Positions 22,294 to 33,139 of a stretch of DNA of 64,000 bases are shown here, in pieces. The stretch is from assembly GCF_037126465.1 (NCBI RefSeq), contig NC_088203.1, positions 94,860,668 to 94,924,667 on the forward strand. The letters are read 5' to 3'. The notes under the pieces were generated by a model. That model did no database searches, was not told where the DNA came from, and saw only the letters and a list, made by a program, of their open reading frames with translations. The position numbers and the translations under genes are program-made. The DNA comes from Ornithodoros turicata. Taxonomy: Eukaryota > Arthropoda > Arachnida > Ixodida > Argasidae. The stretch's first letter is position 1. Each line of letters opens with the position of its first letter.

Positions 22294-23429
22294 TGAATGT
22301 TACTCAACTAGGCAAAGTCTCAGTACTGTTGAGATATAATTCAAATTGTTCGTTATACGTGTTTTCAACAGTTACAAGTAATACAACTAATTACGGTACA
22401 ACACAAACTTAACGAAATACACTGCAAGGAAGTCTGCCAAGTCAATAGAAGGTGCAGGGTAAAACCATCTTAGTCTGGACTTTACAAGAATTAATACCGC
22501 GACTATTTGAAGCAACCTGTAGCCACCACAGGTAAGCCCATCATCCCCTGTCAACGAAAGAGACATTTAGACTATCACACATTCGTTCCCGGTCGTACGA
22601 CCACTGTACGAACAACAGCCCGATGGGACGTCAACGTCAGTTCCTACAAGGCCACTCGCACAATTTAGTGGAACCTGCGGGGGAAGCCACAAAGCGGCCA
22701 GCAGATGTGAAGAAGAGCTGCTCGAAAACGACCACCATCTGAAGCAACCGCGCCCGAAGCCCATTCGGTTTGTCGTCCGATTCTCTAGGGTGACATCCTT
22801 CGTGGAGTGGCTGCGACAGATCCCATCCGTTAAGTGCACGACAAACAAACGGAACACGTACAGCAATAAGGGTTGCGTACTCGCCGGCTTCGGACTCGCC
22901 ACCGAAAATCTACCTTGGTGTGTTTGTAGGCCTTGCTTTTGTCCTGTCAAAACCAGAGGGCGTTCAGCGAAACCGACGCGTGTGCGGAGCGACAGGTCAC
23001 TATTAAAAAATGGTGAGTGGGTTCTTCTATGGCGGTTTGATGTGGATTAAAAGCTTGTGAAAAGAAGTAGATTGAAAAGTGGCTGCATCATTGTGCATTC
23101 TGGCTACAAGCAAAATGCTTAAAATTTACAAGATGTATAATTTACAAGCTTTACAGGGCCATCTTCCGATACTGATCTTCGGCACGCCGCACGCGTTCCG
23201 CTGCCAAGGTAACGTCTTCCTTCTTCTCTCTCCCCAACTGTTACTGACGGACCTACACGGTTGGTAACGTTGGCGGGTCCTATGAAACCATCGCTTACGA
23301 AAAAAAATGGAGACGTTAGACCACACTGGAGCGGCTAGCTGACCCATAAGTCATGGTGTTACTGCAACAAACTAACCATATTCTGGTGATTATGTGAGTC
23401 TTGTCACTCTTAAAATATGGCCGTACCAG
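22294..23429. other. Unrecognised region
   Basis: A 127-codon minus frame (22567-22950) overlaps an 86-codon plus frame. Neither has a recognisable domain. Confidence 0.4.
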
Positions 23430-24190
23430 CTTTGTCTTTCTGGAAGTGCATCAGGGAGCAAAGCGCGGTACGGCTTTATGAACTCCTGGAGCTATCCAGC
23501 ACCTTCTCTGCATCGGTATATTGCGATTCAAAGTTCGGTCTCCAAGCCATAACATCATTCTTGGGAATTGTCTGCATGACGCCAATAGTACGGGACATTC
23601 TCCTCATCGCATACAAGAAAGCAGTAGATGCTGGCCACGACATACTGCTTCAGTAGATTCGTGAACATATTGGCATACGAGGGTAATGAAGCTGCAGATC
23701 AGATAGCAGATAGCGTACCTATCGTCGGCGGAACAACCGGTGACATATTCCAGGTCAGATGTGAAACACCTGTTAAAATTGCTGACAGAAGACATATGCA
23801 GAAGGCAATGGTTACAAGTCGACAGACGTTCGTCCTTGTTTCATCAGATTGACCCGAAGCTGAAATTCCGTGTTCGCCTTAACGCTCCGTATGCATACGG
23901 AGCGTTTCTCCATAAAGTTTCTCCACACAGTTTCTTCATAAAGTCGGCAGGGCTGGATCAGCAAACTGTCCAGTGTGTGTATCTGTGGAAAACACAGAAC
24001 ATATCCACATGCACCGCACAAGATATGCTTTAGAAAGAGCTACATTGAAGTCTGCTCTAGACCGCTTGGACAATAGAACCTTCGATGTAGTCAAGGTGCT
24101 GGCTGTATGGGAACCCAAGAAGAGAGATGCAGCGTTGTCAACACTTGTCAACTTCATAGTGAGCATTAATATCGAATCTGTATTCTAGGA
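23430..24190 (+). pseudogene. Decayed LINE RNase H and C-terminus (second RNase H family)
   Basis: The region reads RLYELLELSSTFSASVYCDS (with the catalytic Asp in CDSK), IVRDILLIAYKKAVDAGHDI, then LLQ-stop-IREHIGIRGNEAADQIA, in which a stop replaces the expected Trp before the His-containing motif and GNEAAD supplies the last Asp. After further frameshifts the C-terminal block SALDRLDNRTFDVVKVLAVW is followed by ALSTLVNFI (24050-24165). It is the same organisation as the other RNase H LINEs here but a diverged family. At least one stop and two frame changes make it non-coding. Confidence 0.75.
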
Positions 24191-25009
24191 ACGCGTTCTT
24201 GGCATGTGTCGTCGAGTTCCTCGTTCCTGTTATAGTTTATCGCAATTCCTTTAATTCCTATTGGGATACAGCTACCATGTGCACATACAGTTCGGTGACC
24301 GGGTGATGTTTTTCTCTTTTTATCTTTTCATCTTTGTATTTTTCTTTTTCTTGACTGGGGCTCATCCATTTAGGGGTTCTTTTCGGGAGTAGCAGAATTC
24401 ATCAGATGACGAATTCAATTTCTTTCTTTTTTTCAGATTCAAAACTCAAAAGCCGCAACAGTGCTCTAGTTTAAGTACACTGTCCAGCGCGCCCTTCAGA
24501 GATTATCGACTGCAGGGTACTGGTAAGTATAAGAACGAGAATTTGGGCTAGTTGGCACTGGTCCATGCTTTAGTTGGCTATAAAATTCACCGCCAACTGA
24601 ACAAGGACGCAGCAGGTTGGCATACGTTGAAATAAGTCGTCTGTCCTGTCAACTTCCTCTCGCATTGTACCGTTAGCACTTAATGTTGAAGCTCATGTAT
24701 CTGCTCCGTGTTGTTGTATCTTGTCGTCGTATCTTGTAGACGAATGCTGTGTTCCGTTAGATGAAGACATCACATATGTGTGTTCCGTAGTTTGTTCGTA
24801 AGTTTGTTCGTGTACACGCGCACATAAGACATCAACTACGAGCAATCAACTATCAATCGACTACAAGTAATCAGATACCAATGATCGGAATAAGTCCGAT
24901 ATTAAGCCTGTACGTAAACAGCCCACATAACCATCTGATATTAGCTTGAGTAGCAGGAAAGATACTATAGGGTATAGTTGCCAAGCAACGGATGGAATGG
25001 TAAAAAGCG
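24191..25009. other. Probable LINE 3' UTR, then nothing recognised
   Basis: A T-rich stretch (24308-24352) follows the decayed LINE and may be its 3' UTR. No gene is seen. Confidence 0.4.
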
Positions 25010-25285
25010 CACCAGCTCCCGTGGCATAGTGGTTTGGATGATCGCTTTCCACGCAGAGACTGGGAGGTGACACGGGTTCGAATCCAGTCACCGGCTGTGC
25101 TGTATGAGGTTTTCCCTGGGTTTTCCGAAGACTTTCCAGACGAAGGTCGGAACAGTTCCCCCTGAAGTCATACTAACCCCCCTGTCTCCCACCCCTTCCT
25201 GCTGTCCTCTCTCCATCTGTGCACGTCTGTACGCCGCTCATAGCAACCGTTGCTTCGCGGCGCTAACACAGAATTTAAAAAAAAT
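25010..25285 (+). mobile_element. tRNA-derived SINE, Ruka-like (tail type A)
   Basis: The head has a box A-like GTGGCATAGTGG and box B GGTTCGAATCC (25074-25084), as in RNA polymerase III promoters. A central body follows (GAGGTTTTCCCTGGGTTTTC and CTTTCCAGACGAAGGTCGG), then a tail ending GTTGCTTCGCGGCGCTAACA and an A run. The arrangement and length fit the tick SINE Ruka as I recall it. It has no coding capacity. Confidence 0.8.
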
Positions 25286-25336
25286 GAGAGGTTGGTGATT
25301 ACAGACTATGTCCTGTCACTCCTGTGTATTAAACCA

Positions 25337-25422
25337 GCAACGTGTTAGCGCCGCAAACCTACTGCGGCTATGGACGTCGTACGGGGGTGACACACAGGGG
25401 GTAGCATGCGTCCCGGGCGCGT
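25337..25422 (-). repeat. Ruka-like SINE tail fragment
   Basis: GTGTTAGCGCCGCAAACCTA ... and GTAGCATGCGTCCCGGGC match the reverse of the type A SINE tail. It lies about 50 bp after a plus-strand copy. Confidence 0.6.
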
Positions 25423-26959
25423 AATTCTAAAACACTACCCATGCAGTACAGCAGATCGCGCTTTCCCTAGCGGATGATAGGTGATGCTCTGGCAGCATAC
25501 GTTGCCGTGGTGACGCCGAGACGCCACGGCCTTCCGGCGTGGTTACAGATATCGTTGGAGGAAAGAATGCAGTGATCTTTCGTCAACGTACCCTCCCACT
25601 TATGCGGCCGAACTTTCTATTAGCTGCGCTAAATTACAGACATTGGCTCTGTGATGTGACGTGACGTGATGTGTTAAAGAAGAAAAAAAATTGGGGATGT
25701 GAGTTTGTGTAGTACTTTCCAAATGGACTGATTGTCTTAAATCAGGACCTGTGATTCACGATGAAAGGAAGGATACTTCTTGGTATGGGGAGAGAGTCAG
25801 CCAGTTTTAATGGCTTAATGGCAGGGAAGAAAACTAGAGAACGTGCTTATGTTCCAGTATGCGGATTCCACTCAGCCTTTGTTATATTTGTCATTGCGGT
25901 CCTCTGTCTCAAACAAAATGTACAGAGAGCTTACGTCAATATTGTAACAGGATTTTTATCGTAAGTTTAACGATGTCACAGTTATTTATAGAATGGTTTC
26001 CGTGCTAGCAGTTCGAAGTTACTTCATAATGCACAGTTACGATATTCTATGCGCGCTAAACAACAGCTGTATCGAATGTATGAATATATGGAACGCGTGG
26101 AATATATGAATGCATGAATATATGTATGACATGGGTGTTTTTAAATGCGTGAATTTCAAGCTTTCATCTCATTTCATCCGACCGTATGACAGGCTTGACT
26201 TTCATCTTTCACATACGTGATCATTGGAACACACGCATTCAAGGTAAAATGCTGGTGTACCATCCCCGAAAGTACTTTGTAAAACGCAGGTGTTTTGTGG
26301 TGAATGAGCACGTCTGCAACAGCTGTTTCAGAATATACCTGCCACTGGAACCAAAAACATAGTTTATATGTAGTTATTACGGGCCAGTAGCACCCCACAC
26401 AAGGTTAAGTCCACCACACAGGTGTGGTCATCTCGTAACATATTTTAGCACCGTTTAATGAATGCCTGCACAGGAGACTAATCAAACCTCGAACCCCTCC
26501 CAGACACGCACGACCTGAATAATGTTATACGATGCAAAAATAACAGCGAAGGGCTTCAATACTTATTGGTCTATTCGGCACTTATGTTGTATTCTTGCAC
26601 ACTTGTGCATTTAGATTGCCAAGACCAGTGGAGACAGAAATTTTCACGTTTTTTTTTTTTACTCCCTGTTGTCTCGATGTAAGATAAAAAGGTAAAGGGA
26701 AGGACAGTTATACAGGCGACGAATAAATATTCGTGCGAGAGCGCCAAAAGACAAAAACAACATCTCGCTTGGAACACAGACAGGAGTGGCATGGCAGTGT
26801 TTCCCTTCGAACGCCAACAGGAGATTTTCTTTTTGCAACTTCGTGACTTCAGCGTTTCGCAGTGTAGCACTTTTTGTCAACTTTCACGCCTTATCAGCGG
26901 TCTAAGTAGCGCATTTCAACGCATCCGCAAGATGCGAGTACTGACAGCGGCATTTCATC
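25423..26959. other. No gene recognised
   Basis: ATATGAATG-rich DNA occurs at 26080-26125 and a T run at 26649-26660. No domain in any frame. Confidence 0.5.
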
Positions 26960-27101
26960 CAGAAATAGCGTACGCCCCTCGTCTCATCCTCATCTAATCA
27001 GAAGACAGAGCCATACCGTTCTCATGCTCAGCGTCTCTGTGACATTGAGGGTATAATAAATAAATAAATGCGTGGTATGCGGTCAAATTTCGTTTTTAGC
27101 G
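26960..27101. repeat. MITE A remnant
   Basis: AGCGTACGCCCCTCGTCTC, GTTCTCATGC and the right terminus GTATGCGGTCAAATTTCGTT can be matched to the family; the order is incomplete. Confidence 0.45.
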
Positions 27102-27954
27102 TTCACTGTCTGACCTACACTTTAGAAACAACAAATCATACGAAGCGCCACAGAGCGTCAACACCATAGACCTGGACCTACTAAACTTGGAGTAGCTTGT
27201 TCCCCGGTGAGCGGGCTCACATATCAATTTTTTCTCCTATCATCATCATCATCATCATCATAGAGCAATGCGACTAAGGTGCCTTAATACTAGCGCCCTC
27301 TAAGAGGCGGCTATAGTACTGAGGAACCCCAAATACGGCCCTCATACAGCGCCCGACCGCTGACAAGGTCAAACAATACCGCCACACAGCGGGCAATGAC
27401 CGCATTTAGGCCATACATGGTTCTGCACCGCTCCGGGCACGACAAACATTCGTACAATAAAACTCCCGGCGGGCACTGGAACGGCAACAACAAGAACAGT
27501 AATCTGCGTCTTTATGCAGACCCAGTCTAAATACGGGCATGTATCCGAAGCAACACAATAGAGGCAGTGTCAACAACGAGAAACCCATCGCCCAGGATGA
27601 GAGAAAGCAAACAGCGCACAACCTTTTGCTCTTTGTCTCTCGGAGTCTAATGGATGGGTGATTCCTGGGTAGACATTCGTGCCAAGACCAACAGACGATG
27701 ACAATGTCCACTTTCTGTGTGACAGCCATATTGCCCACGCTGACACCAGTACTCAATATAGCTTGTTACGTACCGAACGGGAGACCGTAGGCAAACAATC
27801 TGAAAGACGATGTTTCCTTATGCTACCCTTCGTAATTCCGGAATTTTGGATGCCGGCTGTTGGTGACTAAAATATAAAGTGCGTGTCAATGTGCGCTTGT
27901 TTAATGTTGGTATATAACATCAACACCTTTATAACGGACAACTTTGTATAGATG
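27102..27954. other. No gene recognised
   Basis: A TCTCCTATCATCATCATC run (27233-27260) resembles a retroelement tail. The 116-codon minus frame at 27406-27756 is unrecognised. Confidence 0.45.
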
Positions 27955-28250
27955 ATGATGACCGGAGTGATTTGTCACCACAGGCGATACTGCATCTCAT
28001 TACTCGGGGTTACTTGATAAGTTGATAAGGAAGTTGATGGAAGGATGAGTTGCAGAGTGATGACCGAAGTCCCACATTGTCCAGAAATCTTACTAGTGCT
28101 TTCATAGCACAGCGTTGGTGGGCTGCATTTGACCATGTATTTTGACCAAGTACTTCTGTCATACTATAAGAGGGAGCAAATCTAGCTGATCTGGAGACAC
28201 CGCAAGTGTTGTCCTGAAAGGATTGTAGTGCACGCAGGAATGAAGATGGA
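27955..28250 (-). pseudogene. LINE 3' end of the LGPW/stem-loop group, strongly decayed
   Basis: Comparison with the minus-strand copies at 6.9 and 51.8 kb shows the same order: GATGATGAT, the stem-loop remnant (CACAGGCGATACTG), a UTR of similar length, then the region matching the C-terminal block around AGCGTTGGTGGGCTG. No clean frame remains. Confidence 0.6.
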
Positions 28251-28547
28251 TGTCTTCCCGATTTCTAGATTGCATGTAATGTGTTCCTGTGTGTCAGAAA
28301 TGCACTGTGAAATAGTCATTCATCGGTTGTGTCGCGAATCACGTAATACACACGCTTACTTTTGCTCAATCGCTTTGTCTCCCGATAAGCTGAGAGAGGG
28401 GGCGCACACCTTTTTATGTATCAATTTTCCTTCCAATCGGAAGATAAAACGATACGATTCTGAAGGTTTATTGGCCTAGAATGATTTATGCGACGGAGAG
28501 CGCTACCTGTTAATGCCTGAAAATCCGCTCTCGAATCATAACTACAC

Positions 28548-28627
28548 AAGTGTCACAAAAAGGAAAAGAAAAGGCGTAGTCCTCCCGTTTTCAACAAATC
28601 AGGGGAGAGAACGATGTCATTCGGGAT
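28548..28627. repeat. MITE A right-half fragment
   Basis: AAGTGTCACAAAAAGG, CCTCCCGTTTTCAACAAATC and GAGAGAACGATGTCATTCGG match the inner right arm; the terminus is replaced by the start of the next copy. Confidence 0.65.
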
Positions 28628-28631
28628 GGTA

Positions 28632-29077
28632 CACTGTTAAAACAGAACTTCACCACATAGCACGCTCCTAGCCAACCGTCATTTGGAATGATATCATTCT
28701 GTGTCTTTATTTGCTGAAAATGGGAGGAGGCGCCTATCTGGGGGGGGGGGGGGGGTATATATAAGTTTAATAAACAGGAGGTGGCGTCCACGCAAGGAAA
28801 GGTCAGCCAGACCTATGTCGGCTTGCTACGCCCTGGTGGAGCAAAAAAAAAGAAGAAAAAAAACCGGCCGGTTTCTTTGCAGTGGGGGCGAGTGCCCAGG
28901 GCCACGGTTCTCAGTTCACAACGTAACACTCAGTTGGGTGTCCTATCTGGGGCACATTATGCTTGTCCCAGATAGGCTCCTCCCCCTGTTTTGAACAAAT
29001 CATGACACGGAATGGTATCATTCGGTATGGTGGTTGGCTAAGAGCGTGCTATTTGGTGAAGTTCTGTTTTAACAGTG
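28632..29077. mobile_element. MITE A copy with an internal insertion
   Basis: The left end CACTGTTAAAACAGAACTTC follows TA, and the right end is its near complement. The 446-bp length exceeds the usual 248 bp because about 220 bp fill the centre between CGCCTATCTGGGG and CCCAGATAGGC. This insert includes a G run (28741-28755) and a GGAAAGGTCAGCCAGACC repeat also seen near 54178. Confidence 0.7.
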
Positions 29078-29102
29078 CAGGTGGCTAGTATGTAAGAGCG
29101 TA

Positions 29103-29350
29103 CACTCTAAAAACAGAGCTTCACCGCATAACACGCTGTGCGCCAACAATTGCCACGAATGATAGGGTTATCGCTTCTGATTCGAGGAGAGAAGGGGGCG
29201 TACGCCTTTTTGTGGCAATTTGGGTGTATGGCAATTGCCACAAAAAGGCGTACGCCTCCCTCTCTTCTCGAATCAAAAGCGATAACCCTATCGTTCGCGG
29301 CAGTGATTGGCGCACTACGTGCTATGCGGTGAAGTTCTGTTTTTAGAGTG
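29103..29350. mobile_element. MITE A copy, full length with TA duplication
   Basis: The 248-bp palindrome is bounded by TA at 29101-29102 and 29351-29352. Ends are CACTCTAAAAACAGAGCTTC and its complement; inner arms include GATAGGGTTATCGC and AGGCGTACGCC. Confidence 0.9.
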
Positions 29351-30379
29351 TAGACACACACGTGCATACAACAAACAAACAAATATAATATCCTCCATAA
29401 TGCAGCGCTACAGCGGTTACTGACTCGCAGTCCTATTTTTACAAGCGGAGCTTCACGAAAGCTTAACTCACCCACAGACGAATGCACCGCTAAGTAGTTA
29501 ATACCCCATATTGTTTTCAAACGTTATCCAGCACAATGGCAGATTAAATTTCGTACAGTGCAGTATCGTAGTGCAGTAACCTTAAACCCCATAGCATCGC
29601 TCGGTTCGTTTCCTGCGCTTCAGGAAACCGCACGCTTTCACTTTCATCCCCAAAAGAGCCCACAATAATCCACCCGTTCAACTTTTCTTTTTGTTTGTTT
29701 CTGGACGTCGCTAGAATAGCAACTTTCCTACCACCACTCCTTCCTTTGATTCCTACAGGAATGCTACACACATCCAAATTAGAAACATTGAACGGAGCAG
29801 TTAACGCTTTATTTGCGTTATATATATATATATATATATATACGCACGAAGTATACCATCGCATTTCTAAAGCACTCCGACAAATTGACTCCCGCCGGAG
29901 AATGAATAAGCCGAACAAATGCCTGAACCACCAGAGTCGCATTGTGCCCCTTTTTCAGTGCGAGTTTTCATTAACGAATGTGTCTGTTTATGGAGTGTCC
30001 TTTAATTTACCCAAGTCGTGCCCGTAGGACGCCGTACGAGACCGCCGTCTCTTAACGTTTTATGCATGAAATATAATTTGCAAGCACGCACATTAGCATG
30101 GAGCGAGAGAACTGTGGTGGAACCCATTGATATTTGTCTCGCGGGTGGAATGCCTTGATGATTCTGGGTGACGAGGCTTTAAGATGGTCGGATGGGCGGA
30201 GTTGGGCTGTATTAATGGAATGAGATTGCGTACCAAGGAGTGCGTGCCCAGTCATGCGTAACCGACGGTCACGAGAGCGTGTAATGCAGTGTGATGCTTC
30301 GAGACACCGGTGGCTGGCGTGAACGAAGATGATCAGTCCTGGGACACGTTTGAATTTTGATGCGTGCGACTGTGCAGTC
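29351..30379. other. No gene recognised
   Basis: Frames of 132 (minus, 29544-29942) and 110 codons (plus, 29695-30027) both cross the AT microsatellite and are not convincing. Confidence 0.45.
29820..29842. repeat. AT microsatellite
   Basis: An uninterrupted TA dinucleotide run of about 23 bp. Confidence 0.9.
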
Positions 30380-30640
30380 TAGACATGGAACTGCACCACA
30401 TAATATCCCGCTCGGGGTCAGGTGACCTCCATCATGTTCCCCTTACCGTTAATAACCGTTACCGTAATAATGTCGTTGTCGTTATTGATTTGAGTGTAGA
30501 GTGTGGCGTACGCCACTTTTTTGTGACGATTAAGAGATACACAAAGTGTACCAAAAGTTTTACTCCATTCATTTTCAACAAGTCAGGAGAAAGGGTGGTG
30601 TTATACAGCATCACGGAAGGCTATGAGGGTGTTAGTTGGT
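30380..30640. repeat. Possible strongly diverged MITE A copy
   Basis: GGAACTGCACCACATAATAT, GTGGCGTACGCCAC, TTTGTGACGATTAAGAG and TTCAACAAGTCAGGAGAAAG follow the family order loosely, with much substitution. Confidence 0.35.
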
Positions 30641-30737
30641 GTTACGTTTTGTTTACGTTTGTTTGTTTCGTCTTTGGGAGACGTTTAGTAACGGGCATTG
30701 TGAAATGGATCAGGTACAAGGTTTGGTTAGACAGGAA

Positions 30738-31444
30738 CAGCGGCGTAGCGTGGATTCTCAGCGGTGAAACGAGTATCGCGCCCCCAAACACACGGCCCGT
30801 TCGTGCATCCCTATACTGTCATCCTGGTAATATAAGCCCCTTACTTCCGTTCACGCACAATTTAGGGTAGATTCACATGGCGCAACTTCTTGGTGACATA
30901 GGAAGAAGTGTAGGACACAGCTCCGCGAACTGGCACTGTACATGCGCGGAGCGGAGGAGGGATAAATTCCAACTATTCTCATTTGAACGTCCTTCTGACG
31001 CGCTCGCTGTCAGACACGCTTGCCTCTGTTACTGCCTTCTGGTATATCGAGCATCGCTTCTATCCGCCTCCGTCTTTGAGAAGAACTTTACCGCATAGCA
31101 CGTTGTGCGGCAACCGTTGCCACGAATGATAGGGTTATCGCTCCTGATTCGAAGAGAGAGAGGAGGCGTACGTCCTTCTGTGTCAATTTGGATACGTGGT
31201 AATTGACACAAAAAGGCGTAATAACCAAATAACCGACGAATAATCCTATCATTCGTGGGAATGGTTGGCGCAGAGCGTGCTATGCGGTGAAGTTCAGTTT
31301 TTAGAGTGCAGCGCCCAATGTTAAGAAATTTAGAGCTTTCCAAGTGATAAACAGTTTTTATTTCGAACTTTTTTTCTCTTAATTTGCGTCCCAAAAAATC
31401 TTTCGCCCGGGGCGCCCCCTTCCCCCCCTCATGCTGCGCCACTG
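30738..31444. mobile_element. hAT-like candidate element
   Basis: The ends CAGCGGCGTAGCGTGG and (reversed) CAGTGGCGCAGCATGAGG match at most positions. The adjoining octamers GACAGGAA and AGCAGGAA agree at 6 of 8. CAGxGGCG ends with an 8-bp duplication suit the hAT superfamily. No transposase is seen inside, and a MITE A copy occupies 31071-31308. Confidence 0.5.
31071..31308. mobile_element. MITE A copy, near full length
   Basis: The left end is damaged (GAGAAGAACTTTACCGCATA); the right end TGCGGTGAAGTTCAGTTTTT plus AGAGTG is intact. Inner arms contain GATAGGGTTATCGC and GAGGCGTACG; the right inner arm has a small deletion. Confidence 0.8.
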
Positions 31445-31814
31445 AGCAGGAACCCTTGTGTAATAGACCTTTCACGGACCTGATGTTCGAACCTCCGGGC
31501 ATGAAGGTTTCCTCAGAAGAAGAGGAAGAAGAAGGAGAAAGACAGCAAGAAAGACACTAAAGCAGAGCAAGTCGCGGACAAACTTCATGTTCGCATTCTA
31601 GTTGTTGTGGAACCTACTGCTGTCGTGCTTCCTGCTCTAAAGCAGCCAGCAATGATTTATTCCTATCGCACTTAGTCGTCTTTTAAGCTAATTTGCAGAA
31701 CAAGCCTTCAAAAAATGTCACGCCACAGCTGCAGTTGCTAGTGAAGGTCGTCCCTCTGGCACCAAATCCGGAGCTCCCTCAATTCTAATACGAAGTAGAA
31801 AGATGCGCTGTATA

Positions 31815-31990
31815 CACTTTTAAAACATAACTTCAATGCGTAACACGCTTCAAGAGGCGTACTCCTCTTTGTGACACCTTCGCAGTCATGTTCAATGTCA
31901 CAAAAAGGTGTACCCCCGCACTTTCCACAAATAAGGAGAGAGAACGGTATCTGTTTGAGAGCAAGACTTACTACACGTAAGGTGTGTTAG
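31815..31990. mobile_element. MITE A copy, deleted and right-truncated
   Basis: TA (31813-31814) precedes CACTTTTAAAACATAACTTC. Internal blocks AGGCGTACTCC, TGTCACAAAAAGGTGTAC and GGAGAGAGAACGG are present; the right terminus is replaced. Confidence 0.7.
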
Positions 31991-31994
31991 CATA

Positions 31995-32151
31995 CGCTCT
32001 TAAAGATTAACTTCGCCGCATAGCAGGCTCCTAGCCAACCATCATCCCGTGTGACATCGTTCTCTCTCCTGATTTCTTGACAACGACAGACGTACGCCTT
32101 TTTGTGACACTTATGCAGCGTGCTATGTGGCGGAGTTCTGTTTTAAGAGTG
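31995..32151. mobile_element. MITE A copy, internally deleted, TA duplication
   Basis: TA at 31993-31994 and 32152-32153 bound a 157-bp copy. The left arm is complete but the right inner arm is missing: TGTGACACTTATG runs straight into CAGCGTGCTATGTGGCGG. Confidence 0.8.
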
Positions 32152-32159
32152 TAGGCTCA

Positions 32160-32250
32160 TCTAATCTCGACTACAGTCGTGACGCTGCCCCCATGAATGA
32201 GGCTAACAAGGGCGAGCCGATCTCGTCACCACCGCCGCCACCGTCCGTAT
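32160..32250 (+). repeat. GTCGTGACG-type tail with CACCGCC repeat
   Basis: CAGTCGTGACGCTGCCCCCA, GAGGCTAACAAGGGCGAGCC and TCACCACCGCCGCCACCG reproduce the tail module, preceded by CATCTAATCTC as in the LINE-linked copies. Confidence 0.6.
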
Positions 32251-32264
32251 TAACAGTGTTGTAT

Positions 32265-32355
32265 GGTGAGGGCCAATCACTGCACAGAATAATACTGTTA
32301 TCCCCCCTGGCGATGAAACTCCCCATTCATCATCTCAAAATAAAGTTGTTGTTGC
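32265..32355 (+). repeat. LINE 3' UTR end, solo
   Basis: A short remnant with CCCCTGGCGATGAAACTCCCC, CATCATC, AATAAAG and GTTGTTG matches the very end of the stem-loop LINE group. It runs directly into a MITE A internal segment. Confidence 0.55.
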
Positions 32356-32522
32356 CGCTCCTGATTTTTGGAAAGCATAGGGCGTACGCCTTCAGCGCGT
32401 ACGCATCAGCGCGTCAGCCTTTTCGTGACAATTAACATAACAGCATAAGTATTACAAAAAAGCGTACGTCTCCCGTTTATGACCAATCCGAGACTGAAGG
32501 ATGGTGGTTGGCTAAGAACGTG
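32355..32522. mobile_element. MITE A copy, left-truncated, part 1
   Basis: Starting at GCTCCTGATTTTTGG, with GGGCGTACGCC, TTCGTGACAATTA, AAAAAGCGTACG and GGTTGGCTAAGAACGTG, it stops where a 392-bp inverted-repeat element begins; the last part continues at 32915. Confidence 0.75.
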
Positions 32523-32914
32523 TAGAGTCATAAATAATCTTCGCTTCAGCTTATCGACACTGAAGTCCAAAGGAGAGCAGGAGCCCCATCTCGTTCCCGC
32601 ACCACACCGGTACCATGCCCATTTGAGTATCAAAGACGGCTAACATAATGCTCCCGGTTGAATAGAGAAGCATATATGATTGTTGTGCGATAATCCATGT
32701 ATTGTCCACCAGAGCATCACGATGATGTCCTGGTGAGCTCAAGGCCGTCAACCTTGATGAGCTGCTTGCAAGAGAAAGGAACATTTCACCGGCGCACGAT
32801 AGGTGGCATCGTGCGCTAAAATGCGCGTGCCCGTCGCGCGGAAACAAGATGGCGCATGCTCGCTCTTGGAACTCAGTGTCGATACTCTGAAGCGTGGCTT
32901 ATTTAGTGACTCTA
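32523..32914. mobile_element. TAGAGTCA inverted-repeat element with 8-bp duplication, inside MITE A
   Basis: The ends TAGAGTCATAAATAATCTTC and (reversed) TAGAGTCACTAAATAAGCCA are inverted repeats of about 28 bp. The flanks AGAACGTG (32515-32522) and AGAGCGTG (32915-32922) agree at 7 of 8. The same termini, with no interior, form the 39-bp palindrome at 21893-21931. An 8-bp target suggests hAT or a similar superfamily. No transposase is visible. Confidence 0.8.
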
Positions 32915-32945
32915 AGAGCGTGCTATGAGGTGAAGTTCTTGGAAG
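32915..32945. repeat. MITE A copy, part 2 (right end)
   Basis: AGAGCGTGCTATGAGGTGAA and GTTCT complete the copy interrupted at 32522. Confidence 0.75.
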
Positions 32946-33072
32946 TACCCAGGAGGCTTGTCTTGCCCAGCGACCCCTCTAGCACTTTGCACTCCCCGAC
33001 GGACTCACGCACCCTCTACGCAACTCCACCCTTCATCCTCCATCAGCCTCTTTTCTTTTTCTTCTTTTTTTT

Positions 33073-33135
33073 GCTATAGTCGTGACGACGACCACTTCTG
33101 TGTGGCCAACAACGGCGAGCCGATTCTGCCGTGAC
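33073..33135 (+). repeat. GTCGTGACG tail remnant
   Basis: TAGTCGTGACGACGACCAC and GGCCAACAACGGCGAGCC match the type B tail module and lie just in front of the split SINE. Confidence 0.5.
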
Positions 33136-33139
33136 CCCT

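Noticed and set aside
29121..29332. Matching 64-codon frames on both strands with LPRMIGLSLLIR
   Set aside because: Both are consequences of the near-perfect palindrome in MITE A, not a conserved small protein.
29107..29520. 137-codon minus frame
   Set aside because: Most of it is the translated palindrome of a MITE A copy; the same peptide (RIARSAP...) appears in other copies on either strand.
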